Shown in pieces: positions 1-8,126 of a DNA stretch of 27,896 bases (position 1 is its first letter; every line of letters begins with the position of its first letter). The notes under the pieces are model-generated. The model did no database searches. It saw only the letters and a program-made list of their open reading frames with translations, and had not been told where the DNA came from. The stretch is from NCBI GenBank assembly GCA_039184335.1, contig JBCDBD010000038.1, positions 1-27,896 on the forward strand, written 5' to 3'. The position numbers were made by a program, and so were the translations under genes. The stretch is from JBCDBD01 sp039184335 (GTDB lineage: Bacteria > Bacteroidota > Bacteroidia > Flavobacteriales > Flavobacteriaceae).

Positions 1-493
1 CAAAGTGATAGCCAAACTCTGTACGCTCTTTGAAAACCTTAACCAATTGATCAGTTTTGCTATTTTTTCCAATGACCACAACACTTATTGAGTTTCCATC
101 GACTTTTTCCCTATACCTCATCAAAAGAACATAGCTCAACATTTTAATTGTGAAAACTACTAAAGAAACAAATACGAAATATTGACCCAAAGCCAATCTG
201 CTAATAATAGGCTGCTTGAAAAAACCAATGAACGCATAAAGAACCAAGAAAAAAAACATGAACTGAACGAAGAGCAATCTTAGCACATATGCCACCTTTG
301 CGTAACGATGAACCTTATAAAATTTGTTTCGAATTGAAATTGCGGCCCAACCCAATGATATATAGGCATGGAACAACAACGGGGTTTGAAAGTTTATTGG
401 AAGAAAGTAGGGAAACAAATTTATAACCAACAGGTCTACGAGGTAGGACATCGGGGTAATCAGGTCAAAATATTTGTTCTGTATAAAAAACAT
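1..493 (-). CDS. Initiating polyprenyl-phosphate sugar transferase, N-terminal part (runs off window)
   Basis: Partial gene; about 164 residues from an ATG at 493 are readable before the left edge. The protein opens with hydrophobic segments (MSYLVDLLVINLFPYF, then LFVQFMFFFLVLYAFIGFF, then YFVFVSLVVFTIKM). These are followed by YREKVDGNSISVVVIGKN and FKERTEFGYHF, the hallmark of the CoA-binding-like domain between the membrane helices and the catalytic domain in WcaJ/WbaP-type enzymes. The family transfers a sugar phosphate to undecaprenyl phosphate and so starts the repeat unit. The catalytic C-terminal domain lies beyond position 1, so the transferred sugar cannot be judged. An in-frame TGA lies nine codons before the ATG with no other ATG between, which supports this start. 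It is the last visible gene of the leftward polysaccharide operon, 104 bases after the polymerase-like gene. Confidence 0.88.
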   Translation of the reverse strand, partial: MFFIQNKYFDLITPMSYLVDLLVINLFPYFLPINFQTPLLFHAYISLGWAAISIRNKFYKVHRYAKVAYVLRLLFVQFMFFFLVLYAFIGFFKQPIISRLALGQYFVFVSLVVFTIKMLSYVLLMRYREKVDGNSISVVVIGKNSKTDQLVKVFKERTEFGYHF

Positions 494-597
494 TACTTCT
501 GGGTCAGACCAAATTCATTTTTTAGATTTTTCCAATTTCTAAATCCTTTTAGCTCCATCATTTTTTTGAACGACTGTTAACATCAAAAAAGTAGTGC

Positions 598-1827
598 TCA
601 GTCAATCACTTTAAACCTACGCTGTTCTTTCGAAGTATTAGTTGGTCCCTTTTGGGGTCCTATGTCCAGCGAGCACAAAAACAGTGTTCCAAAAATGGCG
701 TAATATTCAATACCCTTGATGCGCACCATCATTGATTCTGTAAGATTCGCCAAAAAGAATGCAAAGAAAATAAATGTAAACAAATGATCTCTTTTATAAA
801 TGCTCAATAAAAACAAAAAAGCCAGTGCTATTGCGTAAACAAACCCTCCTATTGCTCCGTTAATACTTAGATATTCCAGAAATTGGTTGTGGGCATTCAG
901 TTCATTAGCAGCGGCCAACGAATAGCCACCTTCTTGATACTTCTCTTTTCGAACATCTTCTATAGTGTGGTATCCTACTCCAATAAATGGGTTTTCCTTA
1001 AATATTTGGTACGACACCTCCCATCTTTGTGCTCTTTTATTATCAAATATTGCATCAACAGACAACATCCTGCTTTGCATATAGTAGTTCTCAAAGGCCC
1101 AAAAAAAGGAAGTGCACAAGGTAACACCAAAAACCAGCACAATCAATTGCTGTTTGTAGTGCTTAATATTTCTTACTGCAATATAAAACAAGAACAGCAC
1201 GAATAAGAGCAAGGCCATTTTACTCGCTAACTGAAAGAGACCGAACAAAAAGAATAGCAATAAAGTATACCTAAGGGTCTTGCGAAGTTGTCTATCTTGT
1301 ATCAAAAAGAGTATGGATGTGACCAAAAATAAACTGAGGTAGGCCGGATGTGTATCAGCAATTGCAGTAAAGCTATGAGCAAAATAGTGGTCTTGAAACC
1401 AATCTTTTAATAGTTTCCCGCTCTCTACAATTTCCAAAGCCAGGTTGGCATAACAAATGACCAAAGTTGCTAAACAGCCCCATAACAACGACATGAAAAT
1501 TCCACGTCGGTTTGAGAGGTAGAGTTCATTTTCAGACAACATTAAAAGGGGCACAAACAACAATGACCAATGGGTTTCCAAATACTTGATATTATCAATC
1601 TCCAAACTCCTATAAGAGGCAAGTACCGATAAGGCAAAAAACCCAATGACAGGCCAACCATAGGTAAGGTATTTTTTAAAATCCAATTTCTTTGATACAA
1701 ATATGATGTCGATGAGGCTAAGCACTATGAATATCCCTAAAAGAACATTATTGAGTCTCATGTACATTGGCAATGTAAAGACCACTGCATACAAAAGCCA
1801 AATCTTATAGTTTAATACGGTTTTCAC
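598..1827 (-). CDS. O-antigen polymerase/ligase-family membrane protein (Wzy/WaaL type), first of three
   Basis: A protein of 409 residues made mostly of hydrophobic helices, with the Wzy_C signature of the family near residues 270-330: NPFIGVGYHT, a short polar loop, then NAHNQFLEYLSINGAIGG. Members polymerise lipid-linked repeat units or ligate glycans to an acceptor on the periplasmic side of the inner membrane. The start is GTG at 1827; no ATG lies in frame before the first helix, which begins about residue 8. It is the most downstream of three related genes. Only one polymerase is normally needed, so this copy may be the polymerase, a ligase or a paralogue with another acceptor; the sequence alone does not decide. 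Confidence 0.82.
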   Translation of the reverse strand: MKTVLNYKIWLLYAVVFTLPMYMRLNNVLLGIFIVLSLIDIIFVSKKLDFKKYLTYGWPVIGFFALSVLASYRSLEIDNIKYLETHWSLLFVPLLMLSENELYLSNRRGIFMSLLWGCLATLVICYANLALEIVESGKLLKDWFQDHYFAHSFTAIADTHPAYLSLFLVTSILFLIQDRQLRKTLRYTLLLFFLFGLFQLASKMALLLFVLFLFYIAVRNIKHYKQQLIVLVFGVTLCTSFFWAFENYYMQSRMLSVDAIFDNKRAQRWEVSYQIFKENPFIGVGYHTIEDVRKEKYQEGGYSLAAANELNAHNQFLEYLSINGAIGGFVYAIALAFLFLLSIYKRDHLFTFIFFAFFLANLTESMMVRIKGIEYYAIFGTLFLCSLDIGPQKGPTNTSKEQRRFKVID

Positions 1828-1963
1828 GATAACATCGGTTTTTGATAGGCGCTTGACTAAACCACGGGTTGAAAATACACAAAATCAGGCCTAGACAAAA
1901 CCTATTACTCAATAATTACTTTATAAGGTTATGATGTAGTTTGTATGTTCTTTCATCAGAACA

Positions 1964-3169
1964 TCAAAGCTTTTTTTGGGTTCTGCCCCAAAAGTCAAGA
2001 TCATATCTTGCTAACAGAAAGGTCATAAAAAAAGCATAGAAAGTAATTCCCTTATGTACATCAAGAAACGACTCTGTAAGGCTAACCCCCAGTACCAGCA
2101 ACATAAAGCCAAACAACAAGACATCGTTTCGTCTTAGTACAAAATAAAAAGGGAACAGATATAGGATCAGGATACATATTCCGCCACCAATAAATCCATT
2201 TCTTACCAAATAGCTAAGATATTGATTATGGGGGTTGTACCTGTATTTGTAGCCCATAGTAAACTTCATTCTATCGTATTCCTCCAGCAACTCATCCAAT
2301 AAATCGCCTGTTCCAGTGCCAAAAAACGGATTTCTCTTTATAAGTTCATAAGAAGCCTGAATGTTTCCCAATCTTGAAGAAACACCCCGGTGATTACCTT
2401 TGTCAAAACCTACATGCTCAATCTCATTGAATTGCGAAAACTTTTGCTTAATCGACGGTGTGTAATTATATACAAAAAAAGAAAGAAGTGCTATTGCAAT
2501 AACTGCAACAACTCTATGTTTCGTAGATTTTAGAAAAATTAAAGCTGAAAAAAACAATGACAGCAGCGATAGAAAGAAAATTATTCTAGCCGAGGTAATC
2601 ATAGCAGCAGCGACTAAAAAAATGGAAAGCAAAATGTATTTTCTCTTTTTGCTTTTAGCGAATAGATAAATGGCCACCCAATATCCAGATAAGTTGTAAA
2701 GCCCAAGATAGGTGGAATGGTAAATATCTATCGTAACAATCTTGTAAAATCGTTCACCAAAATTGAAATAGTAAATGAACAGATAAATCAAATACAGGTT
2801 TACCAAAAAAAGTGAGCACAAAAAACTATACAGCACAATTTTCTGCTGTATTTTTTCCCCCAGACTAAAGAATATAAAAGGAAAAGCAAGAAAGCTTAGG
2901 TTTCTTGTGATGAAATTCACTCCCGAGTCCAGATTTGCGGTGTTCAACAGGCCAAACGAATACACCAAAACGGGAGCGCTCAATAGAAACAACAGCCAAC
3001 TTCTTTTACCCGCTTTTCCGTTGTTGATGAACATGTTAATAACCGCAAGCACCATTAAAGCTATTATAGCAATACTGCTATAGTTCAGCTTTGCCGGAAA
3101 TACTGTAAAACCAATAAACAAAATGACAAGGACATTAGCTGCCCTTGATATAATGTTGTTTATACTCAT
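1964..3169 (-). CDS. O-antigen polymerase/ligase-family membrane protein, second of three
   Basis: A 401-residue polytopic protein with many predicted helices and the family signature in its C-terminal third: NPFFGTGTGDLLDELLEEYD followed by NPHNQYLSYLVRNGFIGGG. The H-N-Q-[FY]-L element in a periplasmic loop is typical of Wzy/WaaL enzymes that transfer undecaprenyl-linked glycans. The ATG at 3169 lies inside the end of the upstream polymerase-like gene (35-base overlap), which suggests coupled translation. It differs clearly in sequence from both neighbours, so the three genes are not recent duplicates. Polymerase, ligase and capsule-anchoring roles are all possible. Confidence 0.82.
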   Translation of the reverse strand: MSINNIISRAANVLVILFIGFTVFPAKLNYSSIAIIALMVLAVINMFINNGKAGKRSWLLFLLSAPVLVYSFGLLNTANLDSGVNFITRNLSFLAFPFIFFSLGEKIQQKIVLYSFLCSLFLVNLYLIYLFIYYFNFGERFYKIVTIDIYHSTYLGLYNLSGYWVAIYLFAKSKKRKYILLSIFLVAAAMITSARIIFFLSLLSLFFSALIFLKSTKHRVVAVIAIALLSFFVYNYTPSIKQKFSQFNEIEHVGFDKGNHRGVSSRLGNIQASYELIKRNPFFGTGTGDLLDELLEEYDRMKFTMGYKYRYNPHNQYLSYLVRNGFIGGGICILILYLFPFYFVLRRNDVLLFGFMLLVLGVSLTESFLDVHKGITFYAFFMTFLLARYDLDFWGRTQKKL

Positions 3170-4253
3170 ATGCCAACAATAAAAGCAACGTTAGGTTAAA
3201 AGGGAAATTAACAATGGTATTACCAAAAAAAATCGGAACAATTACCAAAATTATGATTTTGAAGTTCTTGTTGGTAAGCTCGTATATTTTTTTGAAGAAC
3301 CACAAGAACAGCAATACACCGATTACTCCAAACTCTACCAATACCTTTAGAAAATCGTTGTGGGGATCTTTGTACATATACGGATAGGGCATGTTACCCT
3401 CAGTCATAGTATCTACCCCAACTCCAAACAAGATCTTGCCAACTGACTCTTCATAAAACGAAAAAAGAATTTTGATCCAGTAAATTACCCTCCAAATAAA
3501 AGATCCGTAGCCCCCGGTCTTAAACTGTTCCACCCTGTCCTTCAAAAAATCCCAATTCAAGTAATTAATACTATCCAATTGGCTGGTGATTTTCTCCGAT
3601 GAAAGCAAAACCACAACACAGATGACCAAGAACCCAAATACGAACAGTAATTTTTGAACAAGGGATATTCTTTTTGATTTGAAAAGTTCAAATCCCAAAA
3701 GGGCTAGTAGTACCAGCATAGCCCCAGATGATTTTGTGAGCACTAAGGAAAAGAACAAAAGAAAAAGGAGGCCATTTCTTGTCAGCCGATTAAAGGGGTT
3801 GTGAAAAATTAAAAAGTAAATACAAATACAAAGCACATAGGCAAAAGGATTAGCGTGGTTAAAAAAACTTTGATATCGCCCCAACGCCCATACTTGGTAA
3901 AACCCTAATGGCAAGGTAATCGCAAAAAAAGTGATCACAATCTTAAAAAAGTTTTTAATCTGAACGGTATCTAGAGACAAGACCAACACCGCAAACAAAA
4001 AATAACTAACATATCGGGCTATGCCTTTTATGGAATAAATGGCAATGTCTGAATTCATCAATGATTGCAATAGAAAAAAAAGAGTGGCGACCACAACCAC
4101 CTTAAAATACAGTTTGACCACTGGATCCAAGGTTAGTTTTGGAGTCTTTCGTATCAAAAGATAACCGACTGAAGTGATCGGAATCAAAACATAAAGCGCC
4201 TGATGAAAAATTGCGGCGATAATAAAAAAAAGTATCAGTACTAAAAGATTCAC
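3135..4253 (-). CDS. O-antigen polymerase/ligase-family membrane protein, third of three (GTG start)
   Basis: A 372-residue polytopic membrane protein that begins directly with a hydrophobic helix (MNLLVLILFFIIAAIF). Late in the protein KDPHNDFLKVLVEFGVIGVL gives the H-N-D/Q-F-L loop of the Wzy_C family. The start is GTG at 4253: a TAA stop sits two codons upstream and the next in-frame ATG would remove the first helices. The gene follows the GT2 glycosyltransferase after 99 bases and overlaps the next polymerase-like gene by 35 bases. Role as for its paralogues: periplasmic polymerisation or ligation of lipid-linked glycan, with exact function unresolved. Confidence 0.8.
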   Translation of the reverse strand: MNLLVLILFFIIAAIFHQALYVLIPITSVGYLLIRKTPKLTLDPVVKLYFKVVVVATLFFLLQSLMNSDIAIYSIKGIARYVSYFLFAVLVLSLDTVQIKNFFKIVITFFAITLPLGFYQVWALGRYQSFFNHANPFAYVLCICIYFLIFHNPFNRLTRNGLLFLLFFSLVLTKSSGAMLVLLALLGFELFKSKRISLVQKLLFVFGFLVICVVVLLSSEKITSQLDSINYLNWDFLKDRVEQFKTGGYGSFIWRVIYWIKILFSFYEESVGKILFGVGVDTMTEGNMPYPYMYKDPHNDFLKVLVEFGVIGVLLFLWFFKKIYELTNKNFKIIILVIVPIFFGNTIVNFPFNLTLLLLLAYEYKQHYIKGS

Positions 4254-4352
4254 TTCTTAGGTTTGCTATGAGAACATAATGGGAACGACCTTAAAACACA
4301 CCCAAGTCTTTAGGTATCATGTGCATTAACCAATTGTCTTCCTTTGGTTGCG

Positions 4353-5222
4353 TCAGGTGTTTCCTATTCGACCCGTCAATTTATTGATTAAATAGTATCT
4401 AAAATATTTTTTAACGCTTTGATCCTCAATTCTAGGTTTCTTGCCATACATGCCTTGCACGTAGCCCGCAAAATAATCGTAACCTCTTTTCGCATGTCTT
4501 TTCACCAAGGCCAAATAAATGAACTTAAAAGCAGCATAAAAAATAGTATGGCCCCTAAAATAAGCATGGTACCCTTTGCTTTTGGGGTTCGCCAACCTAA
4601 CGTTGATCTCCCGCGAAACTACACGTGCTGATTTCAGTGTCTTTGTTTGCCAGCCTTTTAAATGCGCCAAGGCAACGGAAACGGTGTCAGCCGTTGGCAC
4701 AACCATATAGCCGGCCTCATCCAAGCATTGTTTTTTCCAAAGCCGGCAATTACCTCTTACAAAGTTTTTATCAGCTATATGGGGCACTCCATCTTCGGTA
4801 TAGGTTATCCCACTGGCTATGCCAGTATTGCCATTATTATTCAAAAACCTGGTAAGCTTCTGATAATATTCTTTTTCTGGAAAAACATCACAATCCAAGA
4901 TGCCAATGTAATCCAACGACCCATAAAAATCTGTCTGTTTGAGGTACTGCAAGCCCCTATCTATTATGGTAGCATACTTGATTCCCACTCTATACGTGGT
5001 ATCTTCAAAATTTATGTGAATTACTTTAAAATGTTCTACATTTTTAATGGAAGAAATCTTTTGTAAATATTCCTTGCTGCCGTCGGTACTGTCATTTTCG
5101 ACAATTACCAAGCATTTTATAGGCGCGGTCTGGGCCTCTATGTTTTTAATAAACCGTTCTAAATTGGTTATTTCATCCTTTAATGGGGTGACCAATGCAA
5201 TTGCATTCGGCTGTTCAGTCAT
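4353..5222 (-). CDS. Family 2 glycosyltransferase
   Basis: A 289-residue protein with the GT-A fold markers of family GT2: the N-terminal strand IALVTPLKDEITNLERF, the nucleotide-binding VENDSTDGS (about 42-49) and a metal/donor-binding acidic motif LDCDV (about 110-113). No strong membrane helices are seen until a weak hydrophobic patch (FYAAFKFIYLALV) near the C-terminus, so it is probably peripheral at the cytoplasmic face, adding one sugar to the lipid-linked repeat unit. Its ATG overlaps the end of the upstream lipoprotein gene by 8 bases. Donor and linkage cannot be inferred. Confidence 0.88.
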   Translation of the reverse strand: MTEQPNAIALVTPLKDEITNLERFIKNIEAQTAPIKCLVIVENDSTDGSKEYLQKISSIKNVEHFKVIHINFEDTTYRVGIKYATIIDRGLQYLKQTDFYGSLDYIGILDCDVFPEKEYYQKLTRFLNNNGNTGIASGITYTEDGVPHIADKNFVRGNCRLWKKQCLDEAGYMVVPTADTVSVALAHLKGWQTKTLKSARVVSREINVRLANPKSKGYHAYFRGHTIFYAAFKFIYLALVKRHAKRGYDYFAGYVQGMYGKKPRIEDQSVKKYFRYYLINKLTGRIGNT

Positions 5223-5709
5223 TATATGTAAATAGGTTTTTAAGTTCTAATCTGTTCCCAATAGCTCGTTTTTTTTCATCACCTGGCCTGTAAAGATAAA
5301 TAACGAGCTTGTTGATCTTATCCTCAGGAATCTCAATTTCTTTCGTAAGATATGTATGTCCATTGGTCACACATATTGAAGGTACAAAATCCCAATTTTC
5401 GATTCGCGCTTCTTCTGTTTTGATCCTTGCTCGTAATCTCACGGTATAGTCCCTCAGCAGAGCATCGGTAACCTGGTTATCCATCTTGAGCACTAATATC
5501 TTTTTGTGCTCCTTTTTGTCTCGTATTACACCTACTTCATTTATCCTAATTCCGTCATGTAACTCGAAGTTCACTTCCTTCTTATTGCTAAGTATGTCCA
5601 ATCCCCTTTCCAGGTACAATTCCGTCTTCGATTTAAGCGCGCAGGATAAAAGCAGGAGCGTTATCAAAAACGACATAATAGTATAACCGAAACGTTGGCT
5701 TTTAAGCAT
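5215..5709 (-). CDS. Small lipoprotein of unknown function
   Basis: A 164-residue protein with a short basic N-terminus, a hydrophobic core (FLITLLLL) and a lipobox ending in LLSC with Cys23, so it is likely a periplasm-facing lipoprotein. The mature part is charged and strand-rich, with no family I recognise; LVIYLYRPGDEKKRAIGNRLELKNL near the end reads like a beta-sandwich domain. It sits 3 bases after a sulfotransferase gene and overlaps the GT2 gene by 8, firmly inside the operon. That placement suggests a role in assembly or export of the sulfated polymer, but nothing in the protein proves this. An alternative start at Met12 would leave the lipobox intact. Confidence 0.75.
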   Translation of the reverse strand: MLKSQRFGYTIMSFLITLLLLSCALKSKTELYLERGLDILSNKKEVNFELHDGIRINEVGVIRDKKEHKKILVLKMDNQVTDALLRDYTVRLRARIKTEEARIENWDFVPSICVTNGHTYLTKEIEIPEDKINKLVIYLYRPGDEKKRAIGNRLELKNLFTYND

Positions 5710-5712
5710 TTT

Positions 5713-6663
5713 TCAGGCACTAATTTTTTCTCTCTTCTTCTTTTTGACCTTGTTGATCAGGTAACAATGGCTTTCCCTGACCAACGATTTTATCCTGTCT
5801 TTAACACCTACCTTGTATCGCTTTGTTCTGGAAAAATGATATCCAAAAGAACTCATTAAAAGGTTGCACTTCGACTCAATTAACAGTACTTCTTTTTCTG
5901 AAATCTTTTGTTTCCATTTATCTATGCGATCTTTCGTTAGCGTTTTTCCTACAAGCGTATGCTGAGCAGCGGTGTATTTCGGAAGCTTAAACCCTCCACC
6001 CTTCAAGATCGATTCTTCATAATCCAGCCCGGTAAAAATGCAGATCTGCTGTACAAAAGATGCCGGGTCAGAAACAATGTCTTCGTATTTTACCAACAGT
6101 ACCCTTTTGGGGTGTAACTGCTTCAAGGAATAATACATCACCACATACTGCGACCACAAATCGCTAAGTCGCAACGCTGAATTTGCCCCCCAGTCCAGCT
6201 TCTTTACTGAAGCATATACCGCTCTTGGATCTCGTACAATAAACACAAATTTGGATTCAGGAAACAGCCGGTTCAAGGCCTCAAAATGCAATATATTACT
6301 GGGGGTGTGGTCTATTCTTGTGATTTCTTCGTTTATCGTCGACGCCATATTTTCACTTGCATAATACTCAACGGTATTTTCTATGACAGTGTGATAATTT
6401 GAAAACACCAAACCACCCTCGGGTATCTCAATACCCTCTGCTGCCAAACCCCATTGCCCAAAGCGGTAATTCTTGTTTAGAAAAGTGATATAATCTTCCT
6501 TCTGCGCCTGATCGGAATCGTTTTGTAGGTATTTGAACATAAAACCAAAAAAAAAGTCCGATTCAGGCGTGACCACACTATTCGCACAGTTGCCCAAAAT
6601 ACTGGCCAACATTGTGGTTCCGCTTCTTGGACAACCTGTTATAAACACATGTTTCATCTTCAT
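5713..6663 (-). CDS. Sulfotransferase (PAPS-dependent), first copy
   Basis: A sulfotransferase-domain protein of 316 residues from the chosen start. The 5'-phosphosulfate-binding loop is TGCPRSGTTMLA (about 9-20) and the 3'-phosphate loop is FIVRDPRAVYAS (about 141-152), the two defining PAPS contacts of the family. It should move sulfate from PAPS to a hydroxyl of a carbohydrate, releasing PAP. A longer form from ATG 6687 would overlap the flippase gene and add a non-conserved leader; ATG 6663 puts the first strand (KHVFITG) at the terminus as usual. No clear signal peptide or membrane helix, so it probably acts in the cytoplasm on lipid-linked sugars. Sulfate donor genes lie in the same operon. 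Confidence 0.88.
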   Translation of the reverse strand: MKMKHVFITGCPRSGTTMLASILGNCANSVVTPESDFFFGFMFKYLQNDSDQAQKEDYITFLNKNYRFGQWGLAAEGIEIPEGGLVFSNYHTVIENTVEYYASENMASTINEEITRIDHTPSNILHFEALNRLFPESKFVFIVRDPRAVYASVKKLDWGANSALRLSDLWSQYVVMYYSLKQLHPKRVLLVKYEDIVSDPASFVQQICIFTGLDYEESILKGGGFKLPKYTAAQHTLVGKTLTKDRIDKWKQKISEKEVLLIESKCNLLMSSFGYHFSRTKRYKVGVKDRIKSLVRESHCYLINKVKKKKREKISA

Positions 6664-6673
6664 TTGTTTTTGG

Positions 6674-7963
6674 TCACCTAAAATCATAATAGGAAACGAT
6701 GCCCAATTTTCTTTTCAAATAGCCAACAGCTAATACGTTTCGGCAGGCCATACTTGATGCAGTGGCAATAGCCGCTCCTAAATTTCCATACGCCGGAATC
6801 AGGGCAAAGTTCAGTATTATATTTAACAAAAGAGCAGCAAGTACAATGTTCTGATATGTTTTTTGATGTCCGGTCATTTGAAGAATTACACCCACCGAAC
6901 CTGAAAACGAATTGACCAACTGCCCTGCACAAAGCACCAACAAGATCAAACTTCCTGCTACAAATTCGCTGCCAAACAAGGCCAGAATCCATTTGTGGGA
7001 AACCACTATAAGGATTACAATTACCAGTGTTGTTAAAAAATTGAGTTTGGTACTAAAGCGAATTAGCTTTGAAAACTGGTCTTTTTTTTCTTTTCTGAAA
7101 CTATCGGCCAACTTTGGTGCCAAAATAGAATTAATGGCCTGCAAGGTGAAGCTTGTTAATGTGGCCAATTTTAAAGCAACATTATATATCCCAATATTCC
7201 GTTCCGTCTCATAAATTCCAAGCGTGAAGGTATCAATCCATCCTAATAAGACAAGCATGCTGGTAGAAAGCATCATAGGAAAAGCGGCTCTCAAAAAATG
7301 CCATGAATTGCTCTCTGTCTTTAACGATATTCCTCCAAAATGCCTCACGCACAGGAAAAAACCCAAAATGGCCAGTACTATTACGCCAAAAGTGTGTGCC
7401 TTAATGGCGTTTAAGGGAGCATCAACGATACTCCAAAGTACCATCAAAAACAAAATCGTAAATAGAAATCTTCCCGAGTTGTTGAGAAAGGCAAACCAAT
7501 GGTTCATCTTTATTGCCCTAAGGTATCCTGCACAGACCAGCGTCAACGACCAAAATGGTATGGCCAGTGCCACCCAAATGAGGTAAGTTTCAACCGCTGG
7601 CTTTTCAAAAAGAACATTCGCAAAAAAGCCCCTTGTTAAATAGAGTATAAATGCAAGTGTACTGGAAAAGAAAAACGATTTTAAGACAACCCTATAAAAA
7701 AGTCCCTTATCTGAACGTTTCTCCTCAGAGGAATAGAACTTGACCAAATTGACATCAACCCCCAAACGGCCCAGTACACCAATAAAAACAAACAAGGAAA
7801 AACCAAGCACGACCAGCCCATAGACCTCGGCCCCATAAAACCGGGCCACCAAATAGGTGAAAGCGTAGCCAGCAAAGAGCCCCAGCACCCTGATGAACAA
7901 AAAGGAAACTCCTTTGGACAAAATCTCCTTTTTATCATTATCCTTGAAAACCTTCAAGCCCAT
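6674..7963 (-). CDS. Wzx-type polysaccharide flippase (oligosaccharide transporter family)
   Basis: About 429 residues with roughly a dozen hydrophobic helices. The N-terminus LSKGVSFLFIRVLGLFAGYAF and the C-terminal NIILNFALIPAYGNLGAAIA are typical of the MATE-like MVF/polysaccharide-synthesis flippases. The family turns undecaprenyl-linked repeat units from the cytoplasmic to the periplasmic face of the inner membrane. A longer reading from 8038 uses a TTG codon and adds 25 polar residues; the ATG at 7963 gives the usual start (MGLKVFKDNDKKEILSKG). It lies between the polysaccharide lyase and the first sulfotransferase, 10 bases before the latter. It must tolerate sulfated units if sulfation precedes flipping. 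Confidence 0.88.
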   Translation of the reverse strand: MGLKVFKDNDKKEILSKGVSFLFIRVLGLFAGYAFTYLVARFYGAEVYGLVVLGFSLFVFIGVLGRLGVDVNLVKFYSSEEKRSDKGLFYRVVLKSFFFSSTLAFILYLTRGFFANVLFEKPAVETYLIWVALAIPFWSLTLVCAGYLRAIKMNHWFAFLNNSGRFLFTILFLMVLWSIVDAPLNAIKAHTFGVIVLAILGFFLCVRHFGGISLKTESNSWHFLRAAFPMMLSTSMLVLLGWIDTFTLGIYETERNIGIYNVALKLATLTSFTLQAINSILAPKLADSFRKEKKDQFSKLIRFSTKLNFLTTLVIVILIVVSHKWILALFGSEFVAGSLILLVLCAGQLVNSFSGSVGVILQMTGHQKTYQNIVLAALLLNIILNFALIPAYGNLGAAIATASSMACRNVLAVGYLKRKLGIVSYYDFR

Positions 7964-8126
7964 TAAAACAACACGTTGATTCGGTGCATAAATAACCTGT
8001 TTAAGAAGTGCATTCTCTATGCAACACTGTTGATACAATAATTTTTCAAAAAAATATTCTTCTCATCAAAGTCCAGCTCATAAAACGTATGACATCAATC
8101 TCAAAAACGGAATGTCTTATTGGTTA

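Noticed and set aside
368..580. A 70-codon rightward open frame starting MEQQRG.
   Set aside because: It lies mostly opposite the N-terminal part of the initiating sugar transferase (minus strand, ATG at 493), whose family features are clear. Its own protein shows no recognisable pattern.
4328..4349. Inverted repeat AACCAA-N10-TTGGTT in the gap between the GT2 and polymerase-like genes.
   Set aside because: The 6-base stem is short, it lacks a following T-run on the minus strand, and such repeats are expected by chance in AT-rich DNA.
7964..8038. N-terminal extension of the flippase (25 residues, MYQQCC...).
   Set aside because: It needs a TTG start and the added residues are unlike known flippase N-termini; the ATG at 7963 fits better.
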